From positions 8,496,501 through 8,560,500 of the forward strand of contig NC_061124.1 of NCBI RefSeq assembly GCF_905220365.1: a stretch of 64,000 nt of DNA. Reading direction: 5' to 3'. This DNA is from Vanessa cardui. Lineage: Eukaryota; Arthropoda; Insecta; Lepidoptera; Nymphalidae. Made by a program: the position numbers and the translations under genes. Shown in pieces: positions 10,802 to 20,713 of the stretch. How positions within the stretch are numbered: position 1 is the first letter of the stretch; the number at the start of each line of letters is the position of its first letter. Below the pieces are notes generated by a model, which saw only the letters and a list, made by a program, of their open reading frames with translations, ran no database searches and was not told where the DNA came from.

Positions 10802-12454
10802 ATGGAAAATAATTTTGAAAACAATAAACTCAATGGAGAATTGGAGAGAGAAGAGTATAATTTTAGTTTTAATTTTGTTAACGAACCATGGGATGACCGT
10901 TCAAGCAGAAGTAAAATTGGAATAGTTTCGTTGCTGGTTGCCATATTTATTGCCACGATGGCTCTTGTTATTAATAACTTAGTTATGCATTATAGAGGAT
11001 TTGATTCAGAGATATTTTATAGTAATATTGAAATAGATTGTAATTTAGTTAAAGTGGACGACTACCCGTATGCTGCACGGATTCATTCGGTCTCGTCAAA
11101 TGAAGTAATATGTATTGGCGCAGTCGTATCTTCTTCCTCGATATTAGCGAATGAATTATGCATAAAATCAGGTCCTATACGGCTACGTCTGGGAAACCCA
11201 ATTCAGTAAGTTGGAAGAAATGATTTTGTTTTAGTATTATTATTGTTTTACTAAATCTATAGGTATTTACGAAATCGGCATTAACGCACAGTCAAAAGGG
11301 GCCATTCATTTATTATGTATGACGATTTAGGGGGATAGACATGGTCGACCAGGGGCTTTTGTTTTGTTATCATTCAAGAATTGGGAGTTTCGATAGTGCT
11401 TACGTAAGATACAAAAAAATGCGCAATGTTAAATTATTTGAAAAAGCGCGCGATTGTAGAAGTTTGCCTTTGAACCTTTGAAATCACAAATTTAATCATT
11501 TCAAAAAATTGTATCTTTGAAAAATACACAACAAAATAAATTAAACGTTACTTTATATTCTGGCCTAATAAATATGACACCACGGAGGGAGCGGGGTTCG
11601 GCCTATTCTTAGTTTTTCTTATAAGTTTTTGACCCCCTCTAATGTCCCCCATATTAGAGGGGGACAAAAACTAGCGAAATTAGTCTTACGTAACAAATGA
11701 ATGGTCCCAAACCATGAAGTCTTTAAATATTTAATGGTAGGATATAAGTTAATTTTATAATTGTAGCTTCCATTGTGTTAAGCGGAATAAGAGTTTCTGG
11801 TAATTATAACCAAGGTTTAGCCCATTCAGACAGATACTCTATGAATCTAACCCGAAAGAAATCGGTACAGTATCACGGTTACAAAGACGTTTTTTATAAT
11901 ATTTCCTTTATATCACAAGTGCTCGTAAAACAAATGTTAGAGGCGGGCATTATTAGCAAAAGATCATTTTAATCTTTCTTTTTTTCAGGCCGAGATGTAA
12001 GAAAGGTTTTTCCGTTGACACCGTGGACCCCATTCCTCATGAAGGTGTGATTACAAAAAGTTTAGTACTCTTAAGCAGCTTTGAAAATATGAGAGAATGC
12101 ATTAAAAAAATTAAAATTAGTGGTAAAGTAGATTTGAAGAGGCAGTTTTATATAATTGGAAGACCCTTTCGCGGCGAAAAAACATTACCATTACAAATTG
12201 CTAGATCCATTGCAGACAATCACACCAATGGTGAATATTTACTCAATTTTAACAAGAACAAAACAATATGCGTGCAAACCATTGGGAAATGTCCAGTGCG
12301 AGCTGGAGACTTACTCATACAGAAGGGTAGGTTACTAGGTTTAGCATCTACTAGCGTACATAGAAGAGAAAAAACGAACGTCGCATGTTTTGCTGACTTG
12401 AGCATTGTTAATAGTGAATTAAAGGCGTTCGATGTGGAGGTTGATTATAATTAA
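10802..12454 (+). CDS. Membrane-anchored serine-protease homolog (catalytic triad lost), three exons
   Basis: Trypsin-fold homolog without the catalytic residues. Exon 1 encodes a cytosolic-type N-terminus, a hydrophobic segment at about residues 39-61 (IGIVSLLVAIFIATMALVI) and the start of the protease domain (YPYAARI ... C104 ... ELC120). The position of His57 is Leu (ELC instead of AHC). Exon 2 has YNISF where NDIAL is usual, so Asp becomes Asn. Exon 3 has CPVRAGDLLIQKGRLLGL where CxGDSGGPLV..G.LVG is usual, so Ser195 becomes Ala and the preceding Asp becomes Arg. No R|IVGG activation site is visible. Exon 3 is 11989-12454 and exon 2 ends at 11935 (AT|GTTAGA). The first junction is uncertain: donor 11171 with acceptor 11767 gives 334 aa; donor 11205 (GTAAGT) with acceptor 11783 gives 340 aa. 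Both keep frame. It is probably a non-catalytic binding or regulatory protein; no orthologue is recognised. Confidence 0.75.
11298..11708. mobile_element. MITE with about 26-bp terminal inverted repeats
   Basis: The left end GGGGCCATTCATTTATTATG and the right end, read in reverse complement as GGGACCATTCATTTGTTACG, match at about 22 of 26 positions over the terminal inverted repeat. The 411-bp interior has no open frame but contains an inner inverted repeat (CCCCCTCTAATGTC with ATTAGAGGGGG near 11631-11662). It lies in intron 1 of the protease homolog. A-rich flanks hide the target duplication, so the superfamily is not assigned. Confidence 0.85.
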
Positions 12455-12731
12455 TCTTTAATGTTTTGAAGTCAACGAGTTCTTTAAAAATATATTTTTA
12501 TATTGTGTATTAAAAGAAAATTGAGAATATTCGAGGACATCTGAAACGTATCTTTTATTTGAGTTTCTCTTTTTTACAATATATAAAACAATTTATCAAT
12601 TACTATTATCAATACTCAACATTAACCTAGGCTACGTAAGGAAATGAATAATAATAACAAGGCGTAAATTAGTTTTACGGTAGAGCATTGTTGAGAAGAG
12701 TCCAAAGAACAAATGTAATCGTTTAGAGCAA

Positions 12732-12737
12732 AATAAA
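12732..12737 (+). terminator. Candidate poly(A) signal, protease homolog
   Basis: AATAAA on the plus strand 278 bases after the stop codon. It lies within 30 bp of the signal for the convergent minus-strand gene, so the two 3' ends would overlap. Confidence 0.35.
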
Positions 12738-12756
12738 TTGCAAAATATGTAGACGC

Positions 12757-12762
12757 TTTATT
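12757..12762 (-). terminator. Candidate poly(A) signal, small membrane protein
   Basis: TTTATT on the plus strand reads AATAAA on the minus strand, 65 bases beyond the stop codon of the small membrane protein. Confidence 0.45.
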
Positions 12763-12826
12763 ATTGGAAACCCGTACATTTTCTTAATAAATTTACAAAT
12801 ACGTTAATGCATTTCGTTCGAATTGT

Positions 12827-13081
12827 TTAATGGTTCGAATTTGTACGATGGTACGTGCGACGTGTCGTACGTCGCATTATCCTTACAGAACCAAGATCTA
12901 TTTCCTCTGGAGCCGTGAGTCCTTCCCAATCTTTTGTAAAGATATATATTCCAAGTACTACTAAAAACGTCACTAATGTATAAGTAATCAAATTAGTATT
13001 TTCTGGCGATATATTCCGAAGACTCTCTGTGTCAAAAAAGATCTTAACTTTCGACTTTGTATTCCTTGACTTTGAGAACAT
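12827..13081 (-). CDS. Small single-pass membrane protein, unrecognised
   Basis: An 84-codon frame with a clear membrane segment at about residues 31-48 (LITYTLVTFLVVLGIYIF), a basic N-terminal side (RNTKSKVK), and a C-terminal tail rich in Arg/Thr/His. A splice acceptor TTTTCAG (AG at 13086-13085) lies just before the ATG, which fits a spliced 5' leader; a matching donor is proposed at 13847. A poly(A) signal follows the stop. Mixed composition, a membrane segment and flanking gene signals argue for a real gene in AT-rich surroundings, but I recognise no family and it could be one exon of a longer protein. It is convergent with the protease homolog. Confidence 0.55.
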   Translation of the reverse strand: MFSKSRNTKSKVKIFFDTESLRNISPENTNLITYTLVTFLVVLGIYIFTKDWEGLTAPEEIDLGSVRIMRRTTRRTYHRTNSNH

Positions 13082-13846
13082 TATCTGAAAACATAGTCAT
13101 GATTTATATATATTATATTTGTTATTGTATATTGTTGTATACATGTTATGTGTATTTATTAAAAAAACATCGTTTTTCTTTAATTGAACAGCTACTTAAT
13201 ATGATGCATATAGTTTATGTTATAATAGCAGGCATAAATCACGCGGCATCGCTCACGTGGAATTCTGTTGTAACAAAAATCCATAAAGAACTTGTATGCA
13301 TAAATTTCAACTCTATCTTCTTGAAAGGTATAAGGCTATGTGTCATGGTCGTTCAAGATCGCTTAGCAACATTGGTTTAGCCGTGAAAGCGGAACAGAAA
13401 GATAAGAGTTCTTACGGATTTTTAATATATTTATTTAATTTATTCAATAAAACACTAAGGGCTTAATAAAATGAGGTATATGCACATCACATAAGGTAAT
13501 CTGTGTCGTGTATATAAATATGTTACAGTATAGTGTCTTTGTATAATCACCATGACATCAAATTACATTACAATTTTGACACGGAATTTTATAAATTTTA
13601 CAAAATAATATTAGTTGTTTAATAAATAAAATCATTAAGTATATTCAAGTCCGTTTGGTACGTGTTACGTACTTATATATTTATTATAATCCACAATAAA
13701 TCAGTGCAACAAATTGATTATAAACACTTATACTTTCAACAGAAGTAGCCTCTTTTAGAACTGTTGTCAGGCTAAAAAAAATCTATTACTACACAAAGTC
13801 TCATATAAATTCAAGAGTTTGTCCATTATTTTTTTTGTTTACTTAC

Positions 13847-14040
13847 AGGGTTTGCGTCAAATTAAACGCATTCGTTATTGGCGAAAATATAACCCATTAA
13901 CGGCTTGTCACATGCGCGATTGGACGTCACACGGCTGTCGCGGCTGATTTTCCAGGGTTGGTGATCGGTGGTCGGCTAAAAGTCGGTTTCTGAAACGATC
14001 TGGCGCACACAATTAAAATGTTAATTTATCGCAGTTGCCC
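13847..14040 (-). promoter_or_regulatory. Candidate promoter and noncoding first exon of the small membrane protein gene
   Basis: A CpG-containing, higher-GC island in AT-rich DNA. On the minus strand it ends CCCT|GTAAGTAAAC, a good donor (GT at 13846-13845), in position to join the acceptor at 13085 across an intron of about 0.76 kb. The same spot also reads as a good acceptor on the plus strand (pyrimidine tract then ACTTACAG, 13829-13848), so strand is not certain. Confidence 0.4.
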
Positions 14041-14489
14041 GTCACCACAATCATAAAGCCATTTTGTTTATGATGGAAAACATTGTAATCCGAAAAGACA
14101 AAATAATTTCGATATTTTCTCATCGTCACCTTTCCTGTCTTTTATTTTTTCATTAGTGCTGTAGCCGTAAATACGCTAAAAATATTCAGGACAGCATTTT
14201 GACTTTATTTTTAATTAACGCGTTAAAATATGCGTATGATTTAATTAATGAAATCCATAAAAAACAATAACTTTTTATTTAGGAGCCGTCTTTGTAAGCG
14301 TCATTGTATGATGTGATGTCATTGTCGTAATGACGAAGATCGGCTTATTATTGCCATACGATTACTTTTAATACATTGAAGACATTATATGAAACACTAA
14401 AAAGTATCCACTTGACTTAAGGATACGTTAGAAAGTCGAAAGATTTTGTAGTAACATTTTCTGTTTAAAGATATTTTAATTATATATGC
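14041..14489. other. No gene seen
   Basis: AT-rich unique-looking DNA upstream of the GC island, without open frames or clear repeats. Confidence 0.4.
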
Positions 14490-15125
14490 CAGTAATGGAG
14501 AATGTTCAATAATTTTGATTATTATTGTATGTAATTGTATTTAACTAATATGATTGTATTTTTTAAATGTTGAAAAAGAGTAACTACTGAGTTTTTTGCC
14601 GGTTCTTCTCGGTAGAATCTACTTTCCGAACCGGTGGTAGCTTCAATTAATTGTTAAATGACGATTCAAAAGTGCTTGTAAAAGACTACTTGAATAAAGT
14701 TTATTTTGATTTTAATGGCGAAAAATATTTTTTTTCTGCCAAAATTCGTTTATTTTTTATTGAAATCTCGATAACGATGATCGATACATGAAAAATGTAT
14801 AGGACCTTAATTGTAGATCGTACAAAAAGAAAAAAAAAGTATTCCATAAAAAAATTCATATCTCGATAGGGAACCGAGTTATGATAAAAAGTGATACTAA
14901 GGTACGGTACGCTTCTCGCAGGGCGTGTTGTGAAATGACGTCACACGTCGCACTTGCGCGGCTGTTAGCGGGACTCGATATTTTTCGAAACTTTGAATGC
15001 CTATAAAATCAAAACTACTAGGTATTTTTGACTAAAACAAAAACTTGTGTTTCTGTAAACATACAGGCAGGCTTTACTGAGAAAAAAAATCAAGTGATTT
15101 GGCATACCTAGTAACATTCTCCATT
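14490..15125. mobile_element. Inverted-repeat element interrupted by a family D repeat
   Basis: TAATGGAGAATGTT near 14492 is inverted as AACATTCTCCATTA near 15112-15125. The family D copy at 14525-14716 lies close inside the left end and appears to be a later insertion. The interior has GTGTTGTGAAATGACGTCAC and other GC-richer words but no open frame. Confidence 0.5.
14525..14716 (+). repeat. Family D dispersed repeat (3' end of a retroelement)
   Basis: Contains GAAAAAGAGTAACTACTGAG, CGGTTCTTCTCGGTAGAATC and ends GAATAAAGTTTATTTTGATT. The same block occurs at 37262-37482 (plus), 15705-15895 and 38150-38365 (minus), with degenerate copies near 36285, 51340 and 51600. The shared tail suggests the 3' end of a LINE or a SINE that borrows one. 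Confidence 0.8.
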
Positions 15126-15704
15126 ATATATTTATGTAGAGTCCTTATTAGGCACAACATATTTATTCATATTAAACTAATATAATGATATAATTAACTT
15201 AGTGGTTGGGCTTTCGGACAAAGCCACTCATATATTCTATGGCCAAGCACTAATATGTAGTATTTTTGAATTCTGGAAGAGAGATTCTGTGTAACAGATA
15301 AAAAGGACATAAAGTATCATTTTCCGAGATCGGTATCGTATTGGTTATGTAAGAAATAATTAAAATTTCTTACGGCGCCAATGCCTAGCTAGAGTTGGTT
15401 CAGGATGTCCAGCTGCACTTCCGGCTACAGAAATCACAAAAAACGCACACTAACTTTTTTATATATATTTTTTTAAAACATCGAACCGCGTATATGTACA
15501 ATATATGAATCAAATGTATTCAAAATAAGTCACTCCGGGTCCTACCTGGCGCAGAGGTTGTCCATTGCCGTACAGCGTGGAAATGCAGCCTGCATTATGG
15601 GCAGCTTTGCGTCGGGTACAAACCGGGAGAGACAATTTTAAATTTGTATAACTATTTTAAATTTGTATATAATGACTGTATATTAGTTAAATACAAATAT
15701 ACAT
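15126..15704. other. No gene seen
   Basis: AT-rich DNA without convincing open frames. A GC-richer patch at about 15375-15430 and 15530-15625 is unassigned. Confidence 0.4.
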
Positions 15705-15895
15705 ATGTACGTAATATATCCTGCCTGGAAGTCAACGGGTATTAACTCTACGCTTTTTATATTAAAAAAAAAAGAAAACAAAAAAAAAATTCAAAATAAA
15801 CTTTATTCAAGTAGGCCTTTACATGCACTTTTGAATCGTCATTTAACAAAATTAGTGAAGCCACCACCGGTTCGAAAAGTAGATTCTACCGTTTA
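15705..15895 (-). repeat. Family D repeat, minus strand
   Basis: TATCCTGCCTGGAAGTCAAC, then an A-rich run, AATAAACTTTATTCAAG and CCACCGGTTCG, the reverse complement of the family D copies at 14525 and 37262. Confidence 0.75.
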
Positions 15896-16361
15896 AAAAC
15901 TAAAAAGTGTCTCCGTAAAAATCGCACACTGAGGGATGATATGAATTTATCTTTCTAATAAGACATTTCGATAATTGTTGAAGAAGATTTGGATGTTTTT
16001 AGGGAATTTTCCATAAAACATTGAATGACCAAATATAAGAAGTAGTCATGACATAAAGAAAATTAATTCTATGAATTATTTGAAATTAATAGCCGAACAG
16101 TCGTCGATAAAAAATATTAATTGCTGCCTCATTAATAGCCTCGTAAATATTTCAAGGAGACAAATAATATTTTAAGAAATAGGTCTTGACCTTACTTTCA
16201 TAAAACAAGTGTTTAACATAATGTAACTGGGGTGATATTGAACCTCCTTGATTTAAATTATTTTATAATTAAGTTCATATGCCATTCTTAAGAATATTTT
16301 AGTATGTTGAATAATGTTATATTAGATAGTTATATTACATATATTATATTTATGCGTTACG
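15896..16361. other. No gene seen
   Basis: AT-rich DNA with no supported feature. Confidence 0.4.
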
Positions 16362-16651
16362 CAGAGTCGGATTTAAAAGTCTGGGGGCCCTGGGCCACAA
16401 TGGAGTGCGAGGCCCTAGACCAATAGAGGCGTGGCTACCCTAATAATTATATTTCAATATTTAAATTTCAATCACATATAATTTATTTACTTGTATCGGT
16501 AACTTTTAAAACAGTAATTAGTAGCATTAATAAAATTTCTCTACATCTAGATATTTGTTAACTCGTCGGAACAGAGATCTGTTGTGGGGCCCATATCATG
16601 CGCAGGCCCAGAGTAATTGCCTCAGTTGTACTCCCCTAAATTCGGCCCTAG
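16362..16651. mobile_element. Eroded hAT-like MITE (tentative)
   Basis: CAGAGTCGGATTTAA at the left pairs loosely with the inverted CTAAATTCGGCCCTA at the right (about 10 of 15 positions). Internal GGGGGCCCTGGGCC and GTGGGGCCC blocks are typical of such elements. No target duplication was found. Confidence 0.4.
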
Positions 16652-16739
16652 AGCTACTTTTTTATTTTATTTTAAATACAATCATAAAAAATCATCCCTT
16701 CCCATATATTTTACAGTGGTAGTGCCACACTGCATACCT

Positions 16740-18985
16740 CTCGGTTGCAGTCGAATGGGCCGGCATGCCCGGGGAAGTACCACTCTCTCACTTAAAACCG
16801 GCGTGAAGTGGTAGTTATGCTACAGCGTTTCGTCCGGTAAGTGAGAGTTCCGGAGGCCCGATCCCTCTCCCCCCAAAACATGGCTGTGCAGAATTTGGTG
16901 ACCCCAGGAGGGTACCATCAGCGACTGCGGTGGAGAATCCCTCTCTGGGCATCCATGCTCAGGACGTACACCACCTGAGTAGGGATGCCCAGGCTGGCCC
17001 TCCAAATTCTTGGGGGGCAATTTTGCGCTCGCCACAGTTCGGGGCAAGCGGAGCAGGCATCATAAGGCAACCGAGGCAGTCCTTCTTTGCATCTTACCCA
17101 TGGGAGCGGGTTTGTTTCTCGATGGATGATCCGAGCGTTGTTGTTGACTCTGTCGCCGATGTGGTGCTTCAGGGTATGGAACTTTTCATTCCATATTCTG
17201 CGGTGCCCATTGGTGGCAAGTCCCAGCTCTGGTTTGGTCGCTTCTGTAAGACGGCTTCACGCCGAAAATTGGAACGCTACCAAGACTGGGCTAACGCATC
17301 GGCGTCTCGTGATGCAACCACCAGCACATTCAGAAAGGAATATAACTCTGCCTCTAAGTCCTTCAAAAACGCGATAGCTGAGGCGAAGTCGAAGTACATT
17401 GGCAGAATTGGCGAGAGACTGGTTCGCTTCCCTTCAGGAACAAGTGCGTTCTGGTCTCTCGCTAAAGCTGTCCTAGGGAATTTCTGTGAGCCTTCTTTTC
17501 CATCTTTGCACAGGGACGGTGAGTCATTGGCCCATACCGCGAATGAGAAGGACGATCTTTTAGGGTCTCTCTTCGCGTGTAACTCGACTCTGGATGACCA
17601 AGGAAAGTCACCACCATCAATCCCGCGGTGTGATACGACGATGCCGGAGGTTAAATTTCGGCAAAGTGCAGTTCGGAAAGCACTTCTCTCCTTGGACATT
17701 CACATATATAGGCCCATAGCCATCACTTCCTTGCTCTCCAAGATAATGGAGTCCCTTATAAACTGCCAGCTTCTTCGGTATCTAGAGGAGAACCAGCTGA
17801 TTAGCGACCGCCAGTAAGGTTTCCGTCGGGGTCGGTCTGCCGGTGATCTTCTAGTTTACCTTACTCATAGATGGGCTGAAGCAGTTGAGAGCAAGGGTGA
17901 GGCATTAAGGTCGTTGTCGACGGTGCATGCTCCGACTTAAAATTCGTCAATGCTGGTGTTCCACAAGGCTGCGTTCTATCACCCACTTTGTTTCTTCTGC
18001 ATATCAATGATTTGTTGCAAATTGGGAACATTCATTGCTATGCAGACGACAGTACCGTTGACACCTTATACACCGGCCGCGCTAATATTTCTCGGGAAAA
18101 CGTCGAAGAAAACCGGAACAAACTTGTGTCTGAAATCGAGTCTTAGTTAAACGAAGTCTTGAACTGGGGCCGGCTAAATTTAGTTCATTTCAACCCCAAA
18201 AAGACGCAAGTTTGCGCGTTAACCGCTAAAAAAACACCATTTGTCGTATCTCCACGATTTGAGAACATCCCGATAGCCGCTACAGGTAGTATCGGAATAC
18301 TTGGCGTTGATATTTCGAGCCTAGTTCAGTTCCGCGGTCAATTGGAAGGCAAAGCCAAATTGGCTTCAAAGCAGCTCGGTGTGCTCAGCAAGGCGAGACA
18401 GCATTTCACGTCGGCCCATCGCCTAAAACTTTACAAGGCGCAAATTCGGCCTCACATGGAGTACTGCTCTCACCTCTGGGCGGGTGCTCCCCAGTACCAG
18501 CTTCTTCCATTTGACCGCATCGAACGTAGAGCGGCTCGAGTTATCGACGATCAAGCCCTTTCCGATCTCCTTGATCCTTTGCGTAGAGATGTTGGATCAC
18601 TCTGCATCTTCTACCGAATTTTTCACGGGGAATGTTCCGAGGAATTGTTCGGATTAATCCCGGCTGCTGAATTTCACCTTCGGACATCTCGTCAAAATTG
18701 TAAGTTTCACCCGCACCATCTTGATGTCCGAAAATCCACAACAGCGCGATTTCTTAGACATTTTCTGCCTCGCACAACCACTTTGTGGAACCAGCTTTCG
18801 CCGGCGGTTTTTCCGAACCGATACGACATGGGAACCTTCAAGAAAAGAGCCTACTCCTTTCTCAAAGGCCGGCAACGCACCTGCAAGCCTCCTGGTGTTG
18901 CAGATATCCATGGGCGGTGGTAGTCACTTTCCATCAGGTGAACCTCCTGCTAGTTTGCCACCGATTTCATAAAAAAAAAATTATG
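16740..18985 (+). pseudogene. CR1/Jockey-like LINE, inactive, internally deleted
   Basis: Remnant of the second reading frame of a non-LTR retrotransposon. Recognisable parts: SAFWSLAKAVLGNFC and nearby (17410-17480), YRPIAITSLLSKIMESLINC followed by LLRYLEENQLISDRQ then a stop then GFRRGRSAGDLL (17706-17855), VNAGVPQGCVLSPT and the catalytic CYADDSTVD (about 17945-18065), and the 3' part LNWGRLNLVHFNPKKTQVCA to KKRAYSFLKG (18165-18880). Stops, frameshifts and two deletions are present: one before YRPIAI and one that removes the first catalytic Asp region between GEAL and VVVDG. It ends in an A-rich tail at about 18970. The 5' part (16740-17040) looks like CR1-type leader sequence. It cannot make reverse transcriptase. 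Confidence 0.85.
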
Positions 18986-20477
18986 AAAGGTGTCTCTTTC
19001 GTGTTTTTTGTTAGTGTAAAATATATTGCAAATAAATAAAACGTTCGAACTAATATACCTAAATGTATATCATATTATACGTAATCGTATTAGACTGAGC
19101 CTCTTAAAAGTAATATTTATGTCTTAATTACTTTTTATTATTCTATTTAATATTACAAACTTAAATTTTAAATATAAAAGATCCCCTTTTAAATATAAAA
19201 GACTTTTTTTTTCTTTACTCTTACAGTGCCAATTAGTATTAACTAACAACAACAACACTGACTAACTTATGGTCCATTCGCCAGAACGAATATCTACTTC
19301 TTAAAAAAATGTGTGAAGCATGTAAGTTGTATTGGCTTTTGTGAGTGAATACTATAGAAGTGAACCGATTAAATCGGTTAATACAGATAAAAAAAACTGC
19401 CAACTATAAATATTTATAAAAAAAGCCCCGTCATTTTTCCTCAGTTCAAATATAAGTTACTTATTCCTTTTTATTGTTCGATTCATCGTAGGATATGAAA
19501 CAATTGAAACTCAATTGTACATTATTGATCGCACAAATTGATACTACAAGTAAGAAATGGATTGTACAACGAGTGGCTTCACGAGTCACAGCGTTAGCGA
19601 AACCAATGAGTGGTTCTAATCATGTCCTAGAGAATATAATTAATAAATATGGTAATATTAATCAATTCACTTGTATAGTACATTATTTTATAATTAAAAA
19701 AATTCACGAAAACACCTTTTTTCTCGTAATTGCTTCAGAGGTATACAAATATCAAAAAAAATAAAAATTTCTTCCTTCCTTTTCCTTGAGATCAACCAGA
19801 GGTATTTCCTATATTTCTATAGAATAAAATATAAGGCACATTATATGAACATGAAATAGACATGAACCCAGAATTAATCCCCATGAAACCCCACTTCAAT
19901 TCCAGCCCAGATTTCCGGTCATTTTCATCATATACATTGACATGAATAAAGATATTTCAAGAACATTTAGTACAGTTTTGTAATTGAAGTAAATGCAATA
20001 TTATCTGACATTGTTTGGCAATGACTTAACAATGACTTGGCAATATTAAAATATCTATTTGGTTTCCCTAATTAGAAGTTAATGTAGTGATGCTTTATTT
20101 AAAATGTTTTTTTTTTTTATATTTTTGACACGACGTGTTGGCTCTTAGAGAATTGTTTACTGATTGCAGCAAAATTCAATTTAAAATGTAAAAATCAGCT
20201 ATTGTTAAATACTAGTTTTTACCGGCAGCTTGACTACGTGTCTTTTGGGCTTATAAATGTTTAACTGCAGTGATGACGTCAATCCCTTTTGCTTTATGAA
20301 ACGAGGACTAACGTTATTAACATTTTATAATATAAATCACTAAACATAATATGTTGGTAATTCTTATGACGTCCATAAGTGTACACTATCACAGAAGTGT
20401 TAAGAATTTAAAATAAATTTAAGAACATATAATTTTACAAGTATAACTCGCTTTATCACACATACATATGCAATCAT
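18986..20477. other. No gene seen
   Basis: AT-rich DNA. A frame at 19495-19764 has no recognisable domain and low-complexity composition, so it is not called. Confidence 0.4.
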
Positions 20478-20713
20478 CATCATTACATAGTATAAAACAA
20501 AGTCGCTTACCGCTGTCTGTCCCTATGTATGCTTAGATCTTTCAAATTACGAAACGGATTTTGATGCGGTTTCTTTTAATAGATAGAGTGATTTGAGAGG
20601 AAGGTGAGGAAGTTTTTTGTATATAATAAATGGATAATACAGTAAAGAAACAAGACTAAATTTTTAGTATATTTAATATCAGCATTGCACCCGTGCGAAG
20701 GGCGGGTCGATAG
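20478..20713 (+). mobile_element. Helitron-like element, family 2
   Basis: Starts near ACATAGTATAAAACAAAGTC, carries CCGCTGTCTGTCCCTATG and ends in a GC-rich hairpin-like GCACCCGTGCGAAGGGCGGG followed by TCGATAGT, where CTAG has become ATAG. Related pieces lie at 49571-49679, 41057-41190 (minus), 49960-50005 and 56448-56487. Confidence 0.65.

Noticed and set aside
19495..19764. 89-codon plus-strand frame
   Set aside because: Low-complexity AT-rich composition and no family resemblance.
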